Shown here: one piece after another, positions 1-9,180 of the stretch
How the letters are laid out: every line of letters begins with the position of its first letter
Numbering within the stretch: position 1 is the stretch's first letter
Source: Galaxea fascicularis
Lineage: Eukaryota; Cnidaria; Anthozoa; Scleractinia; Euphylliidae
DNA: 64,000 bases
Assembly: GCA_948470475.1 (NCBI GenBank)
Contig: OX419339.1
Coordinates: 21,477,282 to 21,541,281, forward strand
Reading direction: 5' to 3'
Position numbers and translations under genes: made by a program
Notes under the pieces: model-generated
Seen by the model: only the letters and a program-made list of their open reading frames with translations
What the model was told of the DNA's origin: nothing
Databases searched by the model: none

Positions 1-390
1 GTCACTCATTTCCTCTCACTCAGATCCACGATCCGAACCTCCTCACAAGCAAAATCCAAAATCCGGACCCAAAAAATCGATGAAACCGCAAACCGCTGCA
101 ATTTCAGGATCCGCAAATCCGTTACAATTTCGCTCTGAATCCGAAATCCGGGCAAAATAATTTTCAGAATCCGCCGATCCGTTAGCCTATTCACCCCCCT
201 CTTTGAATGATCCCACTGTCACTAAGGTTTTCAATCAAAACGCAATAAAGTTATTATATCTGAGTAGATAGATAGATAGTTTACTCACCTTAAAAACTTG
301 CAGCCAAGGGCTGAATTGCGATAAGGTTTACAAATGTAAAATTTACAACTGTGCTAAATTACAACTAATTAAAGTGCAGCAAATGAATCC
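1..390. other. Intergenic stretch with degenerate ATCCG-type motifs
   Basis: No gene is recognised. Positions of about 30-185 are rich in irregular copies of a short motif containing atccg or its close variants (atccgaa, atccgca, atccgtt), suggesting an eroded simple repeat. The MITE at 1340-1573 has an interior of the same flavour, built on gggatc. From about 300 onward the sequence grades into the LINE remnant that becomes readable at 391. Confidence 0.35.
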
Positions 391-980
391 TATTATTTGC
401 CAAGAGCAAGAACAAATTATGGTTTCTTTAATATTCGGTTTCAAGGACCAAAAGTGTGGAATTCATTTGGGAAAGATATGAAATCACGTTCCTTAAAAAA
501 ATTTAAAGAAATTGTTAAAGACGATATGCTAAGCAAATATTAAATCCTGATTTTTGCTCTCGTCATGTAATTTGAAGATTATCTTTTTTTGTTCTAAGCT
601 TCGCCATACTGTTTTCATTACCATACATATATATTTTTTCTTTTTCAATGTGATAATGTGCCTTCTAACTTCATGATTTATTTGCTGCATAAAGGACTAA
701 GTTTAGGTTATGGTTTTGGATAGGTTAGATAGATAGTTTAGGCAGCTGATTGCATTGTACACTGTAGTTGTGTTTTGTTGTGTGTTTCTTGTCTGTCCGA
801 CCTGCCTTTCAAATTAACTTTTTTTTTTACCATGGCTTCCTACCATCGTTAGCTTTCATAGTTATTAAGGAAGTTATTACTTTTTCTGGGCATGAAATTT
901 CATTTCCTTTATTGTAATTTGTTCTCTAGGGAAAAAGGGTAACAAAGTTGTTGTTGGGCTTTACAACTAAGTAAAAACGA
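391..980 (+). mobile_element. LINE 3' end remnant (end of RT open frame plus 3' UTR)
   Basis: A short open frame at 391-543 reads YYLPRARTNYG, then FFNIRFQGPKVWNS, and ends in a stop. This is the typical C-terminal tail of reverse transcriptases from one cnidarian non-LTR retrotransposon family. A second copy of the same tail, with the variant [14 protein letters not shown], lies at about 41800-41940 in this window. The upstream part of the frame is frameshifted, so the copy is 5' truncated and dead. The roughly 440 bases after the stop are read as the element's 3' UTR because they resemble LINE tails, but their end is not sharply defined. Confidence 0.6.
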
Positions 981-1084
981 GATGATACAACATAATTTAC
1001 CATTTAAAAACTTATAGAATCACAAATTCAAGCGTTAAGGTCCTATATACAATAAGAAACAAAATTATATCTAGATCTCAACTG

Positions 1085-1985
1085 CTGTAAACATCACTTA
1101 AGGGAAAACCATTCTTGCATCTTTCAGTTTTACACTTCGGGCGAATAAATGTTCTTTGTCCTCTCAGATAGTGGCTTAGTTGGTATTTACTTCAGTGGAA
1201 GTAGTTTGTGAAGACTGTGCGATTGGTTTGCACATATTTCATCGAACAACTTTGCCGCAATTGCTTCTCTTCTATCATACAGTGGTAAACGTTCCAGACA
1301 GCTCTAGAGCCTTAGCATACGATAGCTCGGGATAAATAACAGGGTCGTAACGAGGTATATGGGATCAGGGATCAAAGGCCAAAAAAAAGGGTGGGATCCG
1401 GGATGACAGCCCCGGGATCTGGGATCACAACGCCTGGGATCGGGATCAGCGGTGTTTTTCATTGGATAAAGGATCAGGGATCAAAATTCTCATCACTTTT
1501 GGAATCAGGGATCAAAACTTTGGGTAAAATTACGGGATCAGCGATAAAAAAAATATACCTCGTTACGACCCTGAAATAATCTTCATAGCGCGTTTTTGAG
1601 ATCTTTCTAGGTCTTTGCTTTATAACTTGGTAAGGCGCGATGAAAGACTGGGCACCCGTACTCCAGAATAGAGCGAATGCATGTAATGTAAAATAGAAGA
1701 AGCTCTCTTGTGACAAAATGTGATTTCTTAAGCCGTCTTAGAAAATATAATCTTGTTGAGACTTTTCTTACTAGTTCTGACACACGGACATTCCATTTTA
1801 AATCACTGCTTATATTGAGTCCAAATAATTTCACACTGTTCACAGTCTCGAGGGTCTGACGGTTAACCCAGATAGGGTCAAATTCTGGCTCGTTTTTTGC
1901 AAAACTAATCCTGAGCTCTTTGCATTTTCTCTCTTTCGAAAACCGTCGGTATGTCAGTAATTTTCTTCAAGTTATGAAGTTAAGG
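1085..1985 (-). mobile_element. LINE reverse transcriptase fragment, split by a MITE
   Basis: On the minus strand, 1607-1843 translates to a piece with VKLFGLNISSDLKWN, then LYFLRRLKKSHF and YITCIRSILEYGCPVFH. This is the thumb and C-terminal part of a non-LTR retrotransposon RT. The frame continues past the MITE at 1340-1573. With the MITE and one copy of its target duplication removed, the codons run RAMKIIYPELSYAKALE and on to YDRREAIAAKLFDEI. Stops and frameshifts occur toward the lower coordinates. Only a 5'-truncated, inactive fragment remains, from a different family than the copy at 391. Confidence 0.75.
1340..1573. mobile_element. 234-bp MITE with 21-bp perfect terminal inverted repeats
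   Basis: The ends are perfect inverted repeats of 21 bases, beginning CAGGGTCGTAACGAGGTATA. The element is flanked by a 6-bp direct repeat AAATAA (1334-1339 and 1574-1579). The interior is made of irregular gggatc/gggatca copies. It sits inside the minus-strand LINE RT fragment, and removing it restores the RT reading frame, which proves insertion. The CAGGG end is seen in hAT-type elements, but hAT normally makes 8-bp duplications, so the superfamily is left open. Confidence 0.8.
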
Positions 1986-2267
1986 GAATTGGCTTCCCGC
2001 TATACGATACATATACATACGCACATTAACTTTAATTATCCTCGAATTTGAGAGTAGCTTGTCTTCAAGAGCTACTTAATACATAAATCTAAAACTAAGA
2101 CTCAACAATCAGAAAACGGGGAATGCTATATATAAAGTAAAAATACATATGAAATCTATTGTAGGCCAAGAACCCCACTGCGGGCCACCCCCACATACAC
2201 GTTCTTGCGAAAAAGTTGTGGACAACTTCCAAAAATACACTGAATGTTTCAAAAACTACCTTTTTTA

Positions 2268-2480
2268 CAGTGCGACGCGCCTTATCGTGGCCACCCAACA
2301 AACATTTTTACAAGTTAGCCAATCAGTGTATGCGAATTGGATTGACAGACACGCCTCCATTTGGTTGTTGTGTTGAAGCTTTCTACGGAGGCGTGTCTGT
2401 GAATCAAATTCGCGTAACTTGATCATTGGCTAACTTGTAAAAATGTTTGTTGGGTGGCCACGGTAAGGCGCGTCGCACTG
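2268..2480. mobile_element. 213-bp MITE with long terminal inverted repeats and TA target site
   Basis: The outer roughly 60 bases at each end are near-perfect inverted repeats, starting CAGTGCGACGCGCCTTA and running into a segment with ggccacccaacaaacattttt. The element is flanked by TA on both sides. A TA target and CAGT end fit a Tc1/mariner-type non-autonomous element. No transposase is encoded. The centre also folds back on itself around a pair of ggcgtgtctg-type motifs. Confidence 0.7.
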
Positions 2481-2939
2481 TAATAGACTTAGTTTTAGAT
2501 ATAAATTAGCAATATGGACTTCATTTTCTTATCGTCTTATCTGCATACCTTCTTACCAATTTTCTTGTTGCAAGCGCTTATTATTCTCGTTAATTTATTT
2601 GTAACTTTTGACACGTCTTTTTATTAAATGAATAAAGTCATGTTATTACATCTAATTAACAATCAATGTTCATCTAAGGGTTCAAGTGTTAACCCTTGTT
2701 ATTCCTGCAACGGCCGCTACAGTACAAGACGTTACTATAATCAAGGACAAAAGTAGTTGTGACAGTCCCCGAAAGAAACCTTTTTCGTTAAACGCGCGTG
2801 TTTTCCGATCTCCAAAATTTCACATTTCGACCCCCTCTCCCATTTTCATTGTTGTAATGACGTGACAGTGTCCACGGAACGTATTTCAACATAGAAAAAA
2901 GGGGAGAGGGGAGGATTGACTATCGACAAAAAATGACTG
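2481..2939. other. Intergenic, nothing recognised
   Basis: AT-rich sequence with no convincing open frame, repeat structure or RNA. It separates the MITE from the 3' flank of the helicase gene. Confidence 0.4.
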
Positions 2940-3294
2940 TTCTGACTACACTATCACGAGACATTCAATGTGAAATAGTTTATTGAGGAATGGTCAGTCA
3001 GTCATTCGACAACAACAATGTGTCATAACATGTACTTATTACAACATACAATATGCTAGAAAGTCTAACTTGAAAAGCTTGAAAAATTAAGTGTACCACG
3101 CCAGATACGAAAAACCACTAAAAAAACCACTCTTTAGATGTGGCCAAAAAATATGTGGAAACGTATTCCCCATCTAATGCAGCGGCACGGAACCTCAGGG
3201 AAGAGGTACAAACAAACCCATAACTCCATAGAAAAAATTTAACTTAATTTGACAACAGCAAACAGAAAGACTGACTGAGCTAGAATGATTAATA
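2940..3294. repeat. Segment duplicated at 44406-44748 (helicase 3' flank copy)
   Basis: These 355 bases recur in the same orientation at 44406-44748 with few differences. The clearest is a roughly 12-base expansion here around a doubled aaaaccact motif. On the minus strand the segment lies about 380-730 bases beyond the helicase stop codon and holds that gene's best polyadenylation signal, so it probably belongs to the helicase 3' UTR. It is not possible to say from the window whether it is a dispersed repeat or a gene-derived duplication. Confidence 0.85.
2979..2984 (-). promoter_or_regulatory. Candidate polyadenylation signal of the helicase gene
   Basis: AATAAA on the minus strand, about 690 bases downstream of the helicase stop codon. 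The similarity to the 44.4-kb copy ends about 40 bases further downstream, close to where a transcript would be cleaved. The assignment rests on position only. Confidence 0.35.
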
Positions 3295-3669
3295 GTCCCC
3301 GCTAAAACATTAAATACTCAAAACTCTCCCTTGAGAATACTAAAACCTCTCAATCGTGCCATCAGAATAGCAATTTCTGACTAATTCGTTCCTTAGTCAC
3401 TCAACCGTCAGAAATTACATTTTTCAAATAACGGATGGACGCTGATAAAAAGCGTTTGTTTTGCTCAAAAGTTTCAGCACTTTTGTCCGTGATTGTAGAT
3501 TCGGACACAACTTTGACTAGAAGGCTCTACAATAATAGGAAAAGATTTGCTCTCTTTCATGTCAAAAAGAAAACAAAATACGCTGCTCAAGACATGTTAA
3601 CTAAGCCAAATTGTACAAAGGACGTAGATCAGCAGTCTCACTGGCCAGATGGAAAACTCTACCAGGTAT

Positions 3670-6600
3670 TTACACTGAAGTGTTTCCTGGACAGTCCCTT
3701 TGATGATCATATACCTCTCCGCTTGTTGCAAAGACCCTCAGACACATCCAACACATGTGACATTTACACTGCGAACATTCCATGTGATTGCACCCTGCAT
3801 TTTTTTCAATTGTTGTGTTGCATTTGGGGCAGTTTTTTCTATTGCTAGGATCCTCCATCATCCACTCTTTGACACATCCCTCTACTTTCTTTTCTGATTT
3901 GAACATAGCACAGGTAAGCCCGCTGTGATACTGGACATGGCATGATGTGCAGATCTCAACTAAACACGCGCCACACTTGTGAAGTCTTCCATCAGTTGAG
4001 ACCCGGTATACCATTCCACAGTCAGTTGTTGGACAGTATTTAACTATCTCCGAATTGCCTCTTGCGTACGCATCCAATGCACTGAGAGCAAGCTTCTTCC
4101 TTTCGGTTTGGTTCAGCAGGTTCTGCAAATCTCTCCACGTGACAGGTTCTTCGCAATTCTCCTTCACACATTTCAGCGGAACCTCCGCAGACTTCAGCTG
4201 TAGAATGATGCAACTCCTGTCGTACGCATGCCCACAGCAAGCGAGTCTGTATATGTCAGCTGCCGCGTCCAAATCACAAAGGCAGATACCACAGATCAAC
4301 TGAATTTGGTCTTCGCTGTGATTTTCGCCCTGTTGCGGAAGGCTGTCACAGCATTCAGTCACAATACAATTGATTGTTTCTTGAGCCTCTTCCGAACTAA
4401 TAATCTTGAGAACATGAAATCGAAAATCAACGTGGACCTTTTGAACTCCAGGAATGTTTTTTATTCCTTGCAGATCCTCGCCAAATTTGACAAAGAGAGA
4501 TTTCAGCAGTCCACGGGGCTTGTTTGGTCCTCGAAGCTGAATCTGCCATAGATGGCTGTTACTTGTGATGGTATCATCGAGAAACTTGTTGATAGCAAGC
4601 TTTGCTGACTCTCGATTGGCTTCGCGGCCATATATTCTGACCACTTTGTTCTTCCAATCTTGGTTGATCACTGTCCCAGTCTCCTTTTGAATGGTCTGGA
4701 GAACGTCTTTCACTGGATTGGTCAGGAGGATCTCCAGGTTCTTGTTGATTTTGCAGTCGATCTCATCTCCGTTTAGAATCTCGCTGAGGATAGCTGTCGC
4801 ACGAATAAAGTGGTCCGTGCAATCGCTTCGAACTTCTACAGCAACCCGCTTGGTTTTGTCTTTGTCTTTTACCTTTACAAGATTCTCGTTAAAGGCCTGC
4901 TCAAATTCGTTTAACCTTTCTTTCAGCTCAGCCTCAATGACGGTGAAGACATTTCTTGGACACAGCAAAGTTGTTGACAGATTGGGTTGCAAGGTGACGA
5001 TCCCAAGGCCAGAGATGTTTCTTCTTTCACCACCTCTCAGGGCTGCTTGACCCTCCTCGGAGTCTTCGAACGTGAGATAAGCAAACCCATCGTAATCCTT
5101 TGGTGACGGTTTTCTCACATAAATGGAAAATCTCTTTGAGGTAGCAATGATGCCAAGATCGTCTTCAAGAAATTTCTTTTGCAATTCAACGGTCTCATCT
5201 GTAGTTTCAAATTCTGGTTCTCGGTGGAGAAATACCTTTTTCACATTCACAGTGGGAAGTCTTGTTTCAATGGCGGTCTTCACGTCCTTCTCGGATGTCT
5301 CACTATCAAGTCCTCTGATAAATATTTGCTCTGGGCGATGTCTGTCCGCTTGCAGTATGACCTTTCGCGTCTTCACCACCATTGAATGAAGACTGCCGAG
5401 GGTGTGATAGTAGTCCATATCATTAACAAATTCTATGGAACCAGTGCCTTTACATAGACGGCGAAGCCATTTCGCTTTCACCTTAAACTGAGGAACTTGT
5501 GCGCTCTTCCCATCGAACATCACGTGACTTGCCTGTACTCTTAGGCCGCTATCCGGGTAGTCATCGGAGAAACTCTTGACTGCCTTGCAGGCTTCTTCAG
5601 ACTTCTTAAAAGTGACATACATGCGTGACTTGTCATCTTTTTGTTTTAACTGGTGTTTTACAATGTCTCCATACGATTTCAAACAGTCCAAAACCATCTG
5701 CTCATCTTGTATATCACTAACAGTGACAGTCCGGTACATATGAGGCATCAAAACTTCCTGAATTTCACCACCTGTTCCCCAGACGATCCTGAGTCCCTGA
5801 CAATCTTGCTTCAGATACTCTTCCCTGTCCTCACATCTCAGTAATCTTCTACTTCGTTCTAAATGACTTTCAACAACAAACAGAGCTCTTCCAGTGTGCT
5901 TTGGTGGTACAAAGACCTTCATTTGTCCAGATTTTTCGTCTCTCTCCAATACCACCAAACAGTCATCACATGATTTGGACACCTCTTCTTCAACTTGGTC
6001 GAGCAATCGCTTTCGGAAACCTCCAAAAGTTAATATCATAAGGTCTGGACTACAAGGCACAGAAGCTTGTGTCATCACTGTCGACGTTAGATCACACATG
6101 TCATGGTTTACAGCTCCCTCTGCAATCATTTCCCGTAGCCAACTTTCCTGGACAGGTGTGGCGTTGATAACAAAATCACGAGATGTTTTGAGTAGCTGTT
6201 CAAACACGATAAACTGTGGTGTGGCTCCAAGGAATTTTAGGGCTGACGAAGGATGCAGCTGCACGCAGTGGTTGCTTGACGCCACTCTGTAACCTGCCTT
6301 CTCGTGACCAGTAAACACACAGAGGTTGCTCGCATAGCAGGAAATCAAAATTCTTTGTAGCTTGAGGTCAGTGCCGTCATTCTGTGGAACAGCATCTGGT
6401 ACTGTCATATTCAACTCATGCTTTAGAGCCAGCTTGAGTTCTTTAACCGTCTCACCTGTCATACGAAGTGATTTCGCATTTAAGCTGTTATTAAAGGCCC
6501 ATTGGTTTCTTTTCCTTTCAGGCTGTTCAAGGTATTTCCTGTAGACCTCCAACAACGTTAACAAGTCTCCTCCATTGTGACAGAAACCAACTTTTCTGCT

Positions 6601-8601
6601 ATCTGCAAGCTGCTTCTCTTCTTCACTACCCATGCGGAAGAACACACTCCCACTTACAGTTGATATGGCTGCTAACATCACAGCTTCTGCACCGATCCCT
6701 TGATCGATGCCGTCAAATATCATCCTGGCTAAACGTGGCTCCACAGGAACTCGCGCAATCTTGCGGCCCAGTTCTGTGAGCTTTCCGTTTTCTAAGGCTC
6801 CGAGGCATTTCAGTGCTTCTAACGCTTGTTGTATAGATTCAGGTGAAGGTGATTCCACAAAATCGAACTGGGATACATCTTCAATTCCAAGCTCCATTAG
6901 TTTCAACACTGCTTGCCCAAGATGAACCCTGAGAATCTCCGGTTTAGATCCATCTTCCATGGCTGAATACTCTTCTTGCGAGTAAAGACGGTAGCACTTT
7001 CCTGCCTGAGTCCTTCCAGCCCTTCCTTTACGCTGTTCAGCAGAACTCTTGCTAATAGTCGTTACTTCAAGGGAACGCTTGTTCCTTTTTGGGTCATACT
7101 TCATCTCCTTGACCATACCAGTGTCAACGACGTACCTTATTCCAGGAATTGTAATGGACGTCTCTGCACAGTTCGTGGCAAATACTACTTTGCGTTTCTC
7201 CATGTCGACGGCAAACACTTTCGTCTGTTCCTCTTGGCGCAACTTTCCATGAAGGGGAAGACAAACTAGATTTGAATCGGATTCGACCTTTGCTAAATTC
7301 TCACAGGCGCGCTCTGTTTCTACTGGGGAAGTAAGAAACACCAAAATATCTCCACTGCCTTCTCTACGGTGAATTTTTCTGGCAGCGTCCACAGCCGCTT
7401 GAACGTAGTTCTCAGAACTGTTTGATGCATCATCTGTCCATATCACATCTACCGGAAACATTCTACCCGACACTTTCAAAACTGGGCATTGGTCAAAATA
7501 TGCTACGAACGTTTCAGGGTCAATGGTGGCTGAAGTGATGACCAATCGTAGCTCAGGACGTCGGGTGAGGGCTTTCTTGATCATACCCAGAAGAAGGTCT
7601 GAGTAAAGGCTACGTTCATGGGCCTCATCAATAATTATGCAAGCATACTTGGACAAATTGGGATCTTTGAGACATTCATTAAGAAGTACATGATCTGTTG
7701 CGTACACGATACTGGTAGTACGCTTTGTCTGAATGTTTCCACCAACATGACATCCTACAATCTGCCCAGTTACTCCACCCATTTCGCGAGCCACATGGGC
7801 GGCTAAACTTGTAGCAGCGACCTTCCGTGGTTGTGTGCAAACGATCACACCTTTCTCTGCAAAGCCAGCTTCATAAAGATACTGGGTCATTTGAGTACTT
7901 TTGCCAGATCCGGTTTCTCCAAGAACAACACAGACTTGGTTTTCTTTGACGGTGTCAATGATACAGCTCTTTTTGGCATACATGGGAAGGGCTGCATCGA
8001 GCCTGTGACATTCTCGACCAAAGGAATTCATTACATCCGTAACAATTTTCTTAATGCTTGACTGTGGTTTGCCGTTTTGGGCAGATAAATTCGCAATTAC
8101 TTCGCACGAGAAACGCTCAAACTCTTCTTGCTGCTTTTCCAGTTCATCTTTCTTTTGCTCCAAAGCTTTTCTCTCAGATAAAATTTTGTCAAATTCATCC
8201 AAACTTACATGTTTACGAACTCGTAAACTGTCTAAGCGACGAGTAATTTCATTGATCTTTTTTCGATGCTGTTCGGTCATCATTTTCCCTTTACGTTGCA
8301 CTTGTTCTTTACATTTATTCACCTCTGTGTCTACCATGAGAAGACGGAACTCAATCTTTTCCCCAGATCTCTTTGCATTTTTTCTCAATAACTGTTCTGC
8401 CTCCTTTCCTTGATTCAGATCCTGAAAAACGAAGGTAAATTGACAGGGTTTTCCACCCACAGTCTTGGTGCCCTCGAAGGAATACTCAAACCAGTCCCCG
8501 AGACATTGTTCCAGGTACTTAATAATAATATCCTGACTAATGGTCATCGTCTTTGGAGGTTTGATGATTAAACGGCATGGGTTAGAGGTCGGAAATGCCA
8601 T
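3670..8601 (-). CDS. DEAH-box helicase fused to RING-IBR-RING E3 ligase (DEAH11/12-like)
   Basis: An intronless frame of 1643 aa. Helicase motifs are intact: Walker A GETGSGKST (228-236), DEAH (325-328), SAT (357-359) and motif VI QRKGRAGR (523-530). HA2 (about 570-690) and OB-like (about 720-830) regions follow. Two stretches near 955-1010 and 1090-1190 look RRM-like. The C-terminus is a complete RBR module: RING1 from Cys1437, IBR around 1523, and RING2 with CPKC and NAGCNHM, where Cys1604 matches the catalytic cysteine of parkin-type ligases. A charged probable coiled coil covers about 100-170. The order matches the plant DEAH11/DEAH12 architecture. Family knowledge predicts NTP-driven RNA unwinding coupled to ubiquitin transfer; RNA substrate and target protein are unknown. 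The ATG at 8601 was chosen as the first of the open frame. No truncation is seen. Absence of introns beside the 28-exon EXOC2 could mean an old retrocopy. An upstream non-coding exon cannot be excluded. Confidence 0.93.
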   Translation of the reverse strand: MAFPTSNPCRLIIKPPKTMTISQDIIIKYLEQCLGDWFEYSFEGTKTVGGKPCQFTFVFQDLNQGKEAEQLLRKNAKRSGEKIEFRLLMVDTEVNKCKEQVQRKGKMMTEQHRKKINEITRRLDSLRVRKHVSLDEFDKILSERKALEQKKDELEKQQEEFERFSCEVIANLSAQNGKPQSSIKKIVTDVMNSFGRECHRLDAALPMYAKKSCIIDTVKENQVCVVLGETGSGKSTQMTQYLYEAGFAEKGVIVCTQPRKVAATSLAAHVAREMGGVTGQIVGCHVGGNIQTKRTTSIVYATDHVLLNECLKDPNLSKYACIIIDEAHERSLYSDLLLGMIKKALTRRPELRLVITSATIDPETFVAYFDQCPVLKVSGRMFPVDVIWTDDASNSSENYVQAAVDAARKIHRREGSGDILVFLTSPVETERACENLAKVESDSNLVCLPLHGKLRQEEQTKVFAVDMEKRKVVFATNCAETSITIPGIRYVVDTGMVKEMKYDPKRNKRSLEVTTISKSSAEQRKGRAGRTQAGKCYRLYSQEEYSAMEDGSKPEILRVHLGQAVLKLMELGIEDVSQFDFVESPSPESIQQALEALKCLGALENGKLTELGRKIARVPVEPRLARMIFDGIDQGIGAEAVMLAAISTVSGSVFFRMGSEEEKQLADSRKVGFCHNGGDLLTLLEVYRKYLEQPERKRNQWAFNNSLNAKSLRMTGETVKELKLALKHELNMTVPDAVPQNDGTDLKLQRILISCYASNLCVFTGHEKAGYRVASSNHCVQLHPSSALKFLGATPQFIVFEQLLKTSRDFVINATPVQESWLREMIAEGAVNHDMCDLTSTVMTQASVPCSPDLMILTFGGFRKRLLDQVEEEVSKSCDDCLVVLERDEKSGQMKVFVPPKHTGRALFVVESHLERSRRLLRCEDREEYLKQDCQGLRIVWGTGGEIQEVLMPHMYRTVTVSDIQDEQMVLDCLKSYGDIVKHQLKQKDDKSRMYVTFKKSEEACKAVKSFSDDYPDSGLRVQASHVMFDGKSAQVPQFKVKAKWLRRLCKGTGSIEFVNDMDYYHTLGSLHSMVVKTRKVILQADRHRPEQIFIRGLDSETSEKDVKTAIETRLPTVNVKKVFLHREPEFETTDETVELQKKFLEDDLGIIATSKRFSIYVRKPSPKDYDGFAYLTFEDSEEGQAALRGGERRNISGLGIVTLQPNLSTTLLCPRNVFTVIEAELKERLNEFEQAFNENLVKVKDKDKTKRVAVEVRSDCTDHFIRATAILSEILNGDEIDCKINKNLEILLTNPVKDVLQTIQKETGTVINQDWKNKVVRIYGREANRESAKLAINKFLDDTITSNSHLWQIQLRGPNKPRGLLKSLFVKFGEDLQGIKNIPGVQKVHVDFRFHVLKIISSEEAQETINCIVTECCDSLPQQGENHSEDQIQLICGICLCDLDAAADIYRLACCGHAYDRSCIILQLKSAEVPLKCVKENCEEPVTWRDLQNLLNQTERKKLALSALDAYARGNSEIVKYCPTTDCGMVYRVSTDGRLHKCGACLVEICTSCHVQYHSGLTCAMFKSEKKVEGCVKEWMMEDPSNRKNCPKCNTTIEKNAGCNHMECSQCKCHMCWMCLRVFATSGEVYDHQRDCPGNTSV

Positions 8602-9047
8602 ATTTGTCTAACGTTTACACGTCCTTGATCGATGTCTTGTCCTCCTAAGTCTTGCTGAGTTTCAACCGCTAACTTAAGCTTCTCACAGGGATTGTATACG
8701 TAGTTAGAATATCACCTTGAACTGGTCACTCATCTAAACCATTATAGTGCATCCAGAAATTACCTGTAAAAGTGACGTTTAGTGGCGCGTTAAACGTGTG
8801 GTTGTTACCCGTAATAATAATGGCCTTAGAGAGGCGAGTCAACACACGGGTATGTTCCCTTTCAGAGCAGAGGAAGACGCAGTTCAGTGTCCCCCTAACA
8901 GACGAGAGGGGTGGGAGTACTAATGAATCTCTTGTAACTCTGAAATTAATTCTTCTGCTTCTTAGACTGATCAAGATAGCGTGATATGGATGGCTGTTAC
9001 ACTCAGTCAATAGTCAACAAATAAACTCCAGTTGTTAGTGCGTGTTT
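8602..9047. other. Upstream region of the helicase gene
   Basis: This 446-base stretch should contain the promoter and 5' UTR of the minus-strand helicase. No TATA box or other convincing core promoter element could be placed, and no open frame in it resembles a protein I know. Confidence 0.35.
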
Positions 9048-9180
9048 ACTCTGATAGCAACGTACGGATCATGATATCAAAACAAGGTAAGAAGAAAGAA
9101 GTACGCTACGAGCCGTGCATGGGCTCGTAGCGTCACTGATGATCTTACCTCGTTTCAAGATCCTCCGTGTTATCAGAGTA
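9048..9180. repeat. 133-bp foldback (MITE-like)
   Basis: The ends actctgata and tatcagagt are inverted. The arms continue through related sequence (acaaggtaaga against tcttacctcgt) into a central hairpin built on cgctacgagcc/ggctcgtagcg. It has the size and shape of a foldback MITE or a decayed palindrome. A target duplication is not clear. Confidence 0.6.
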
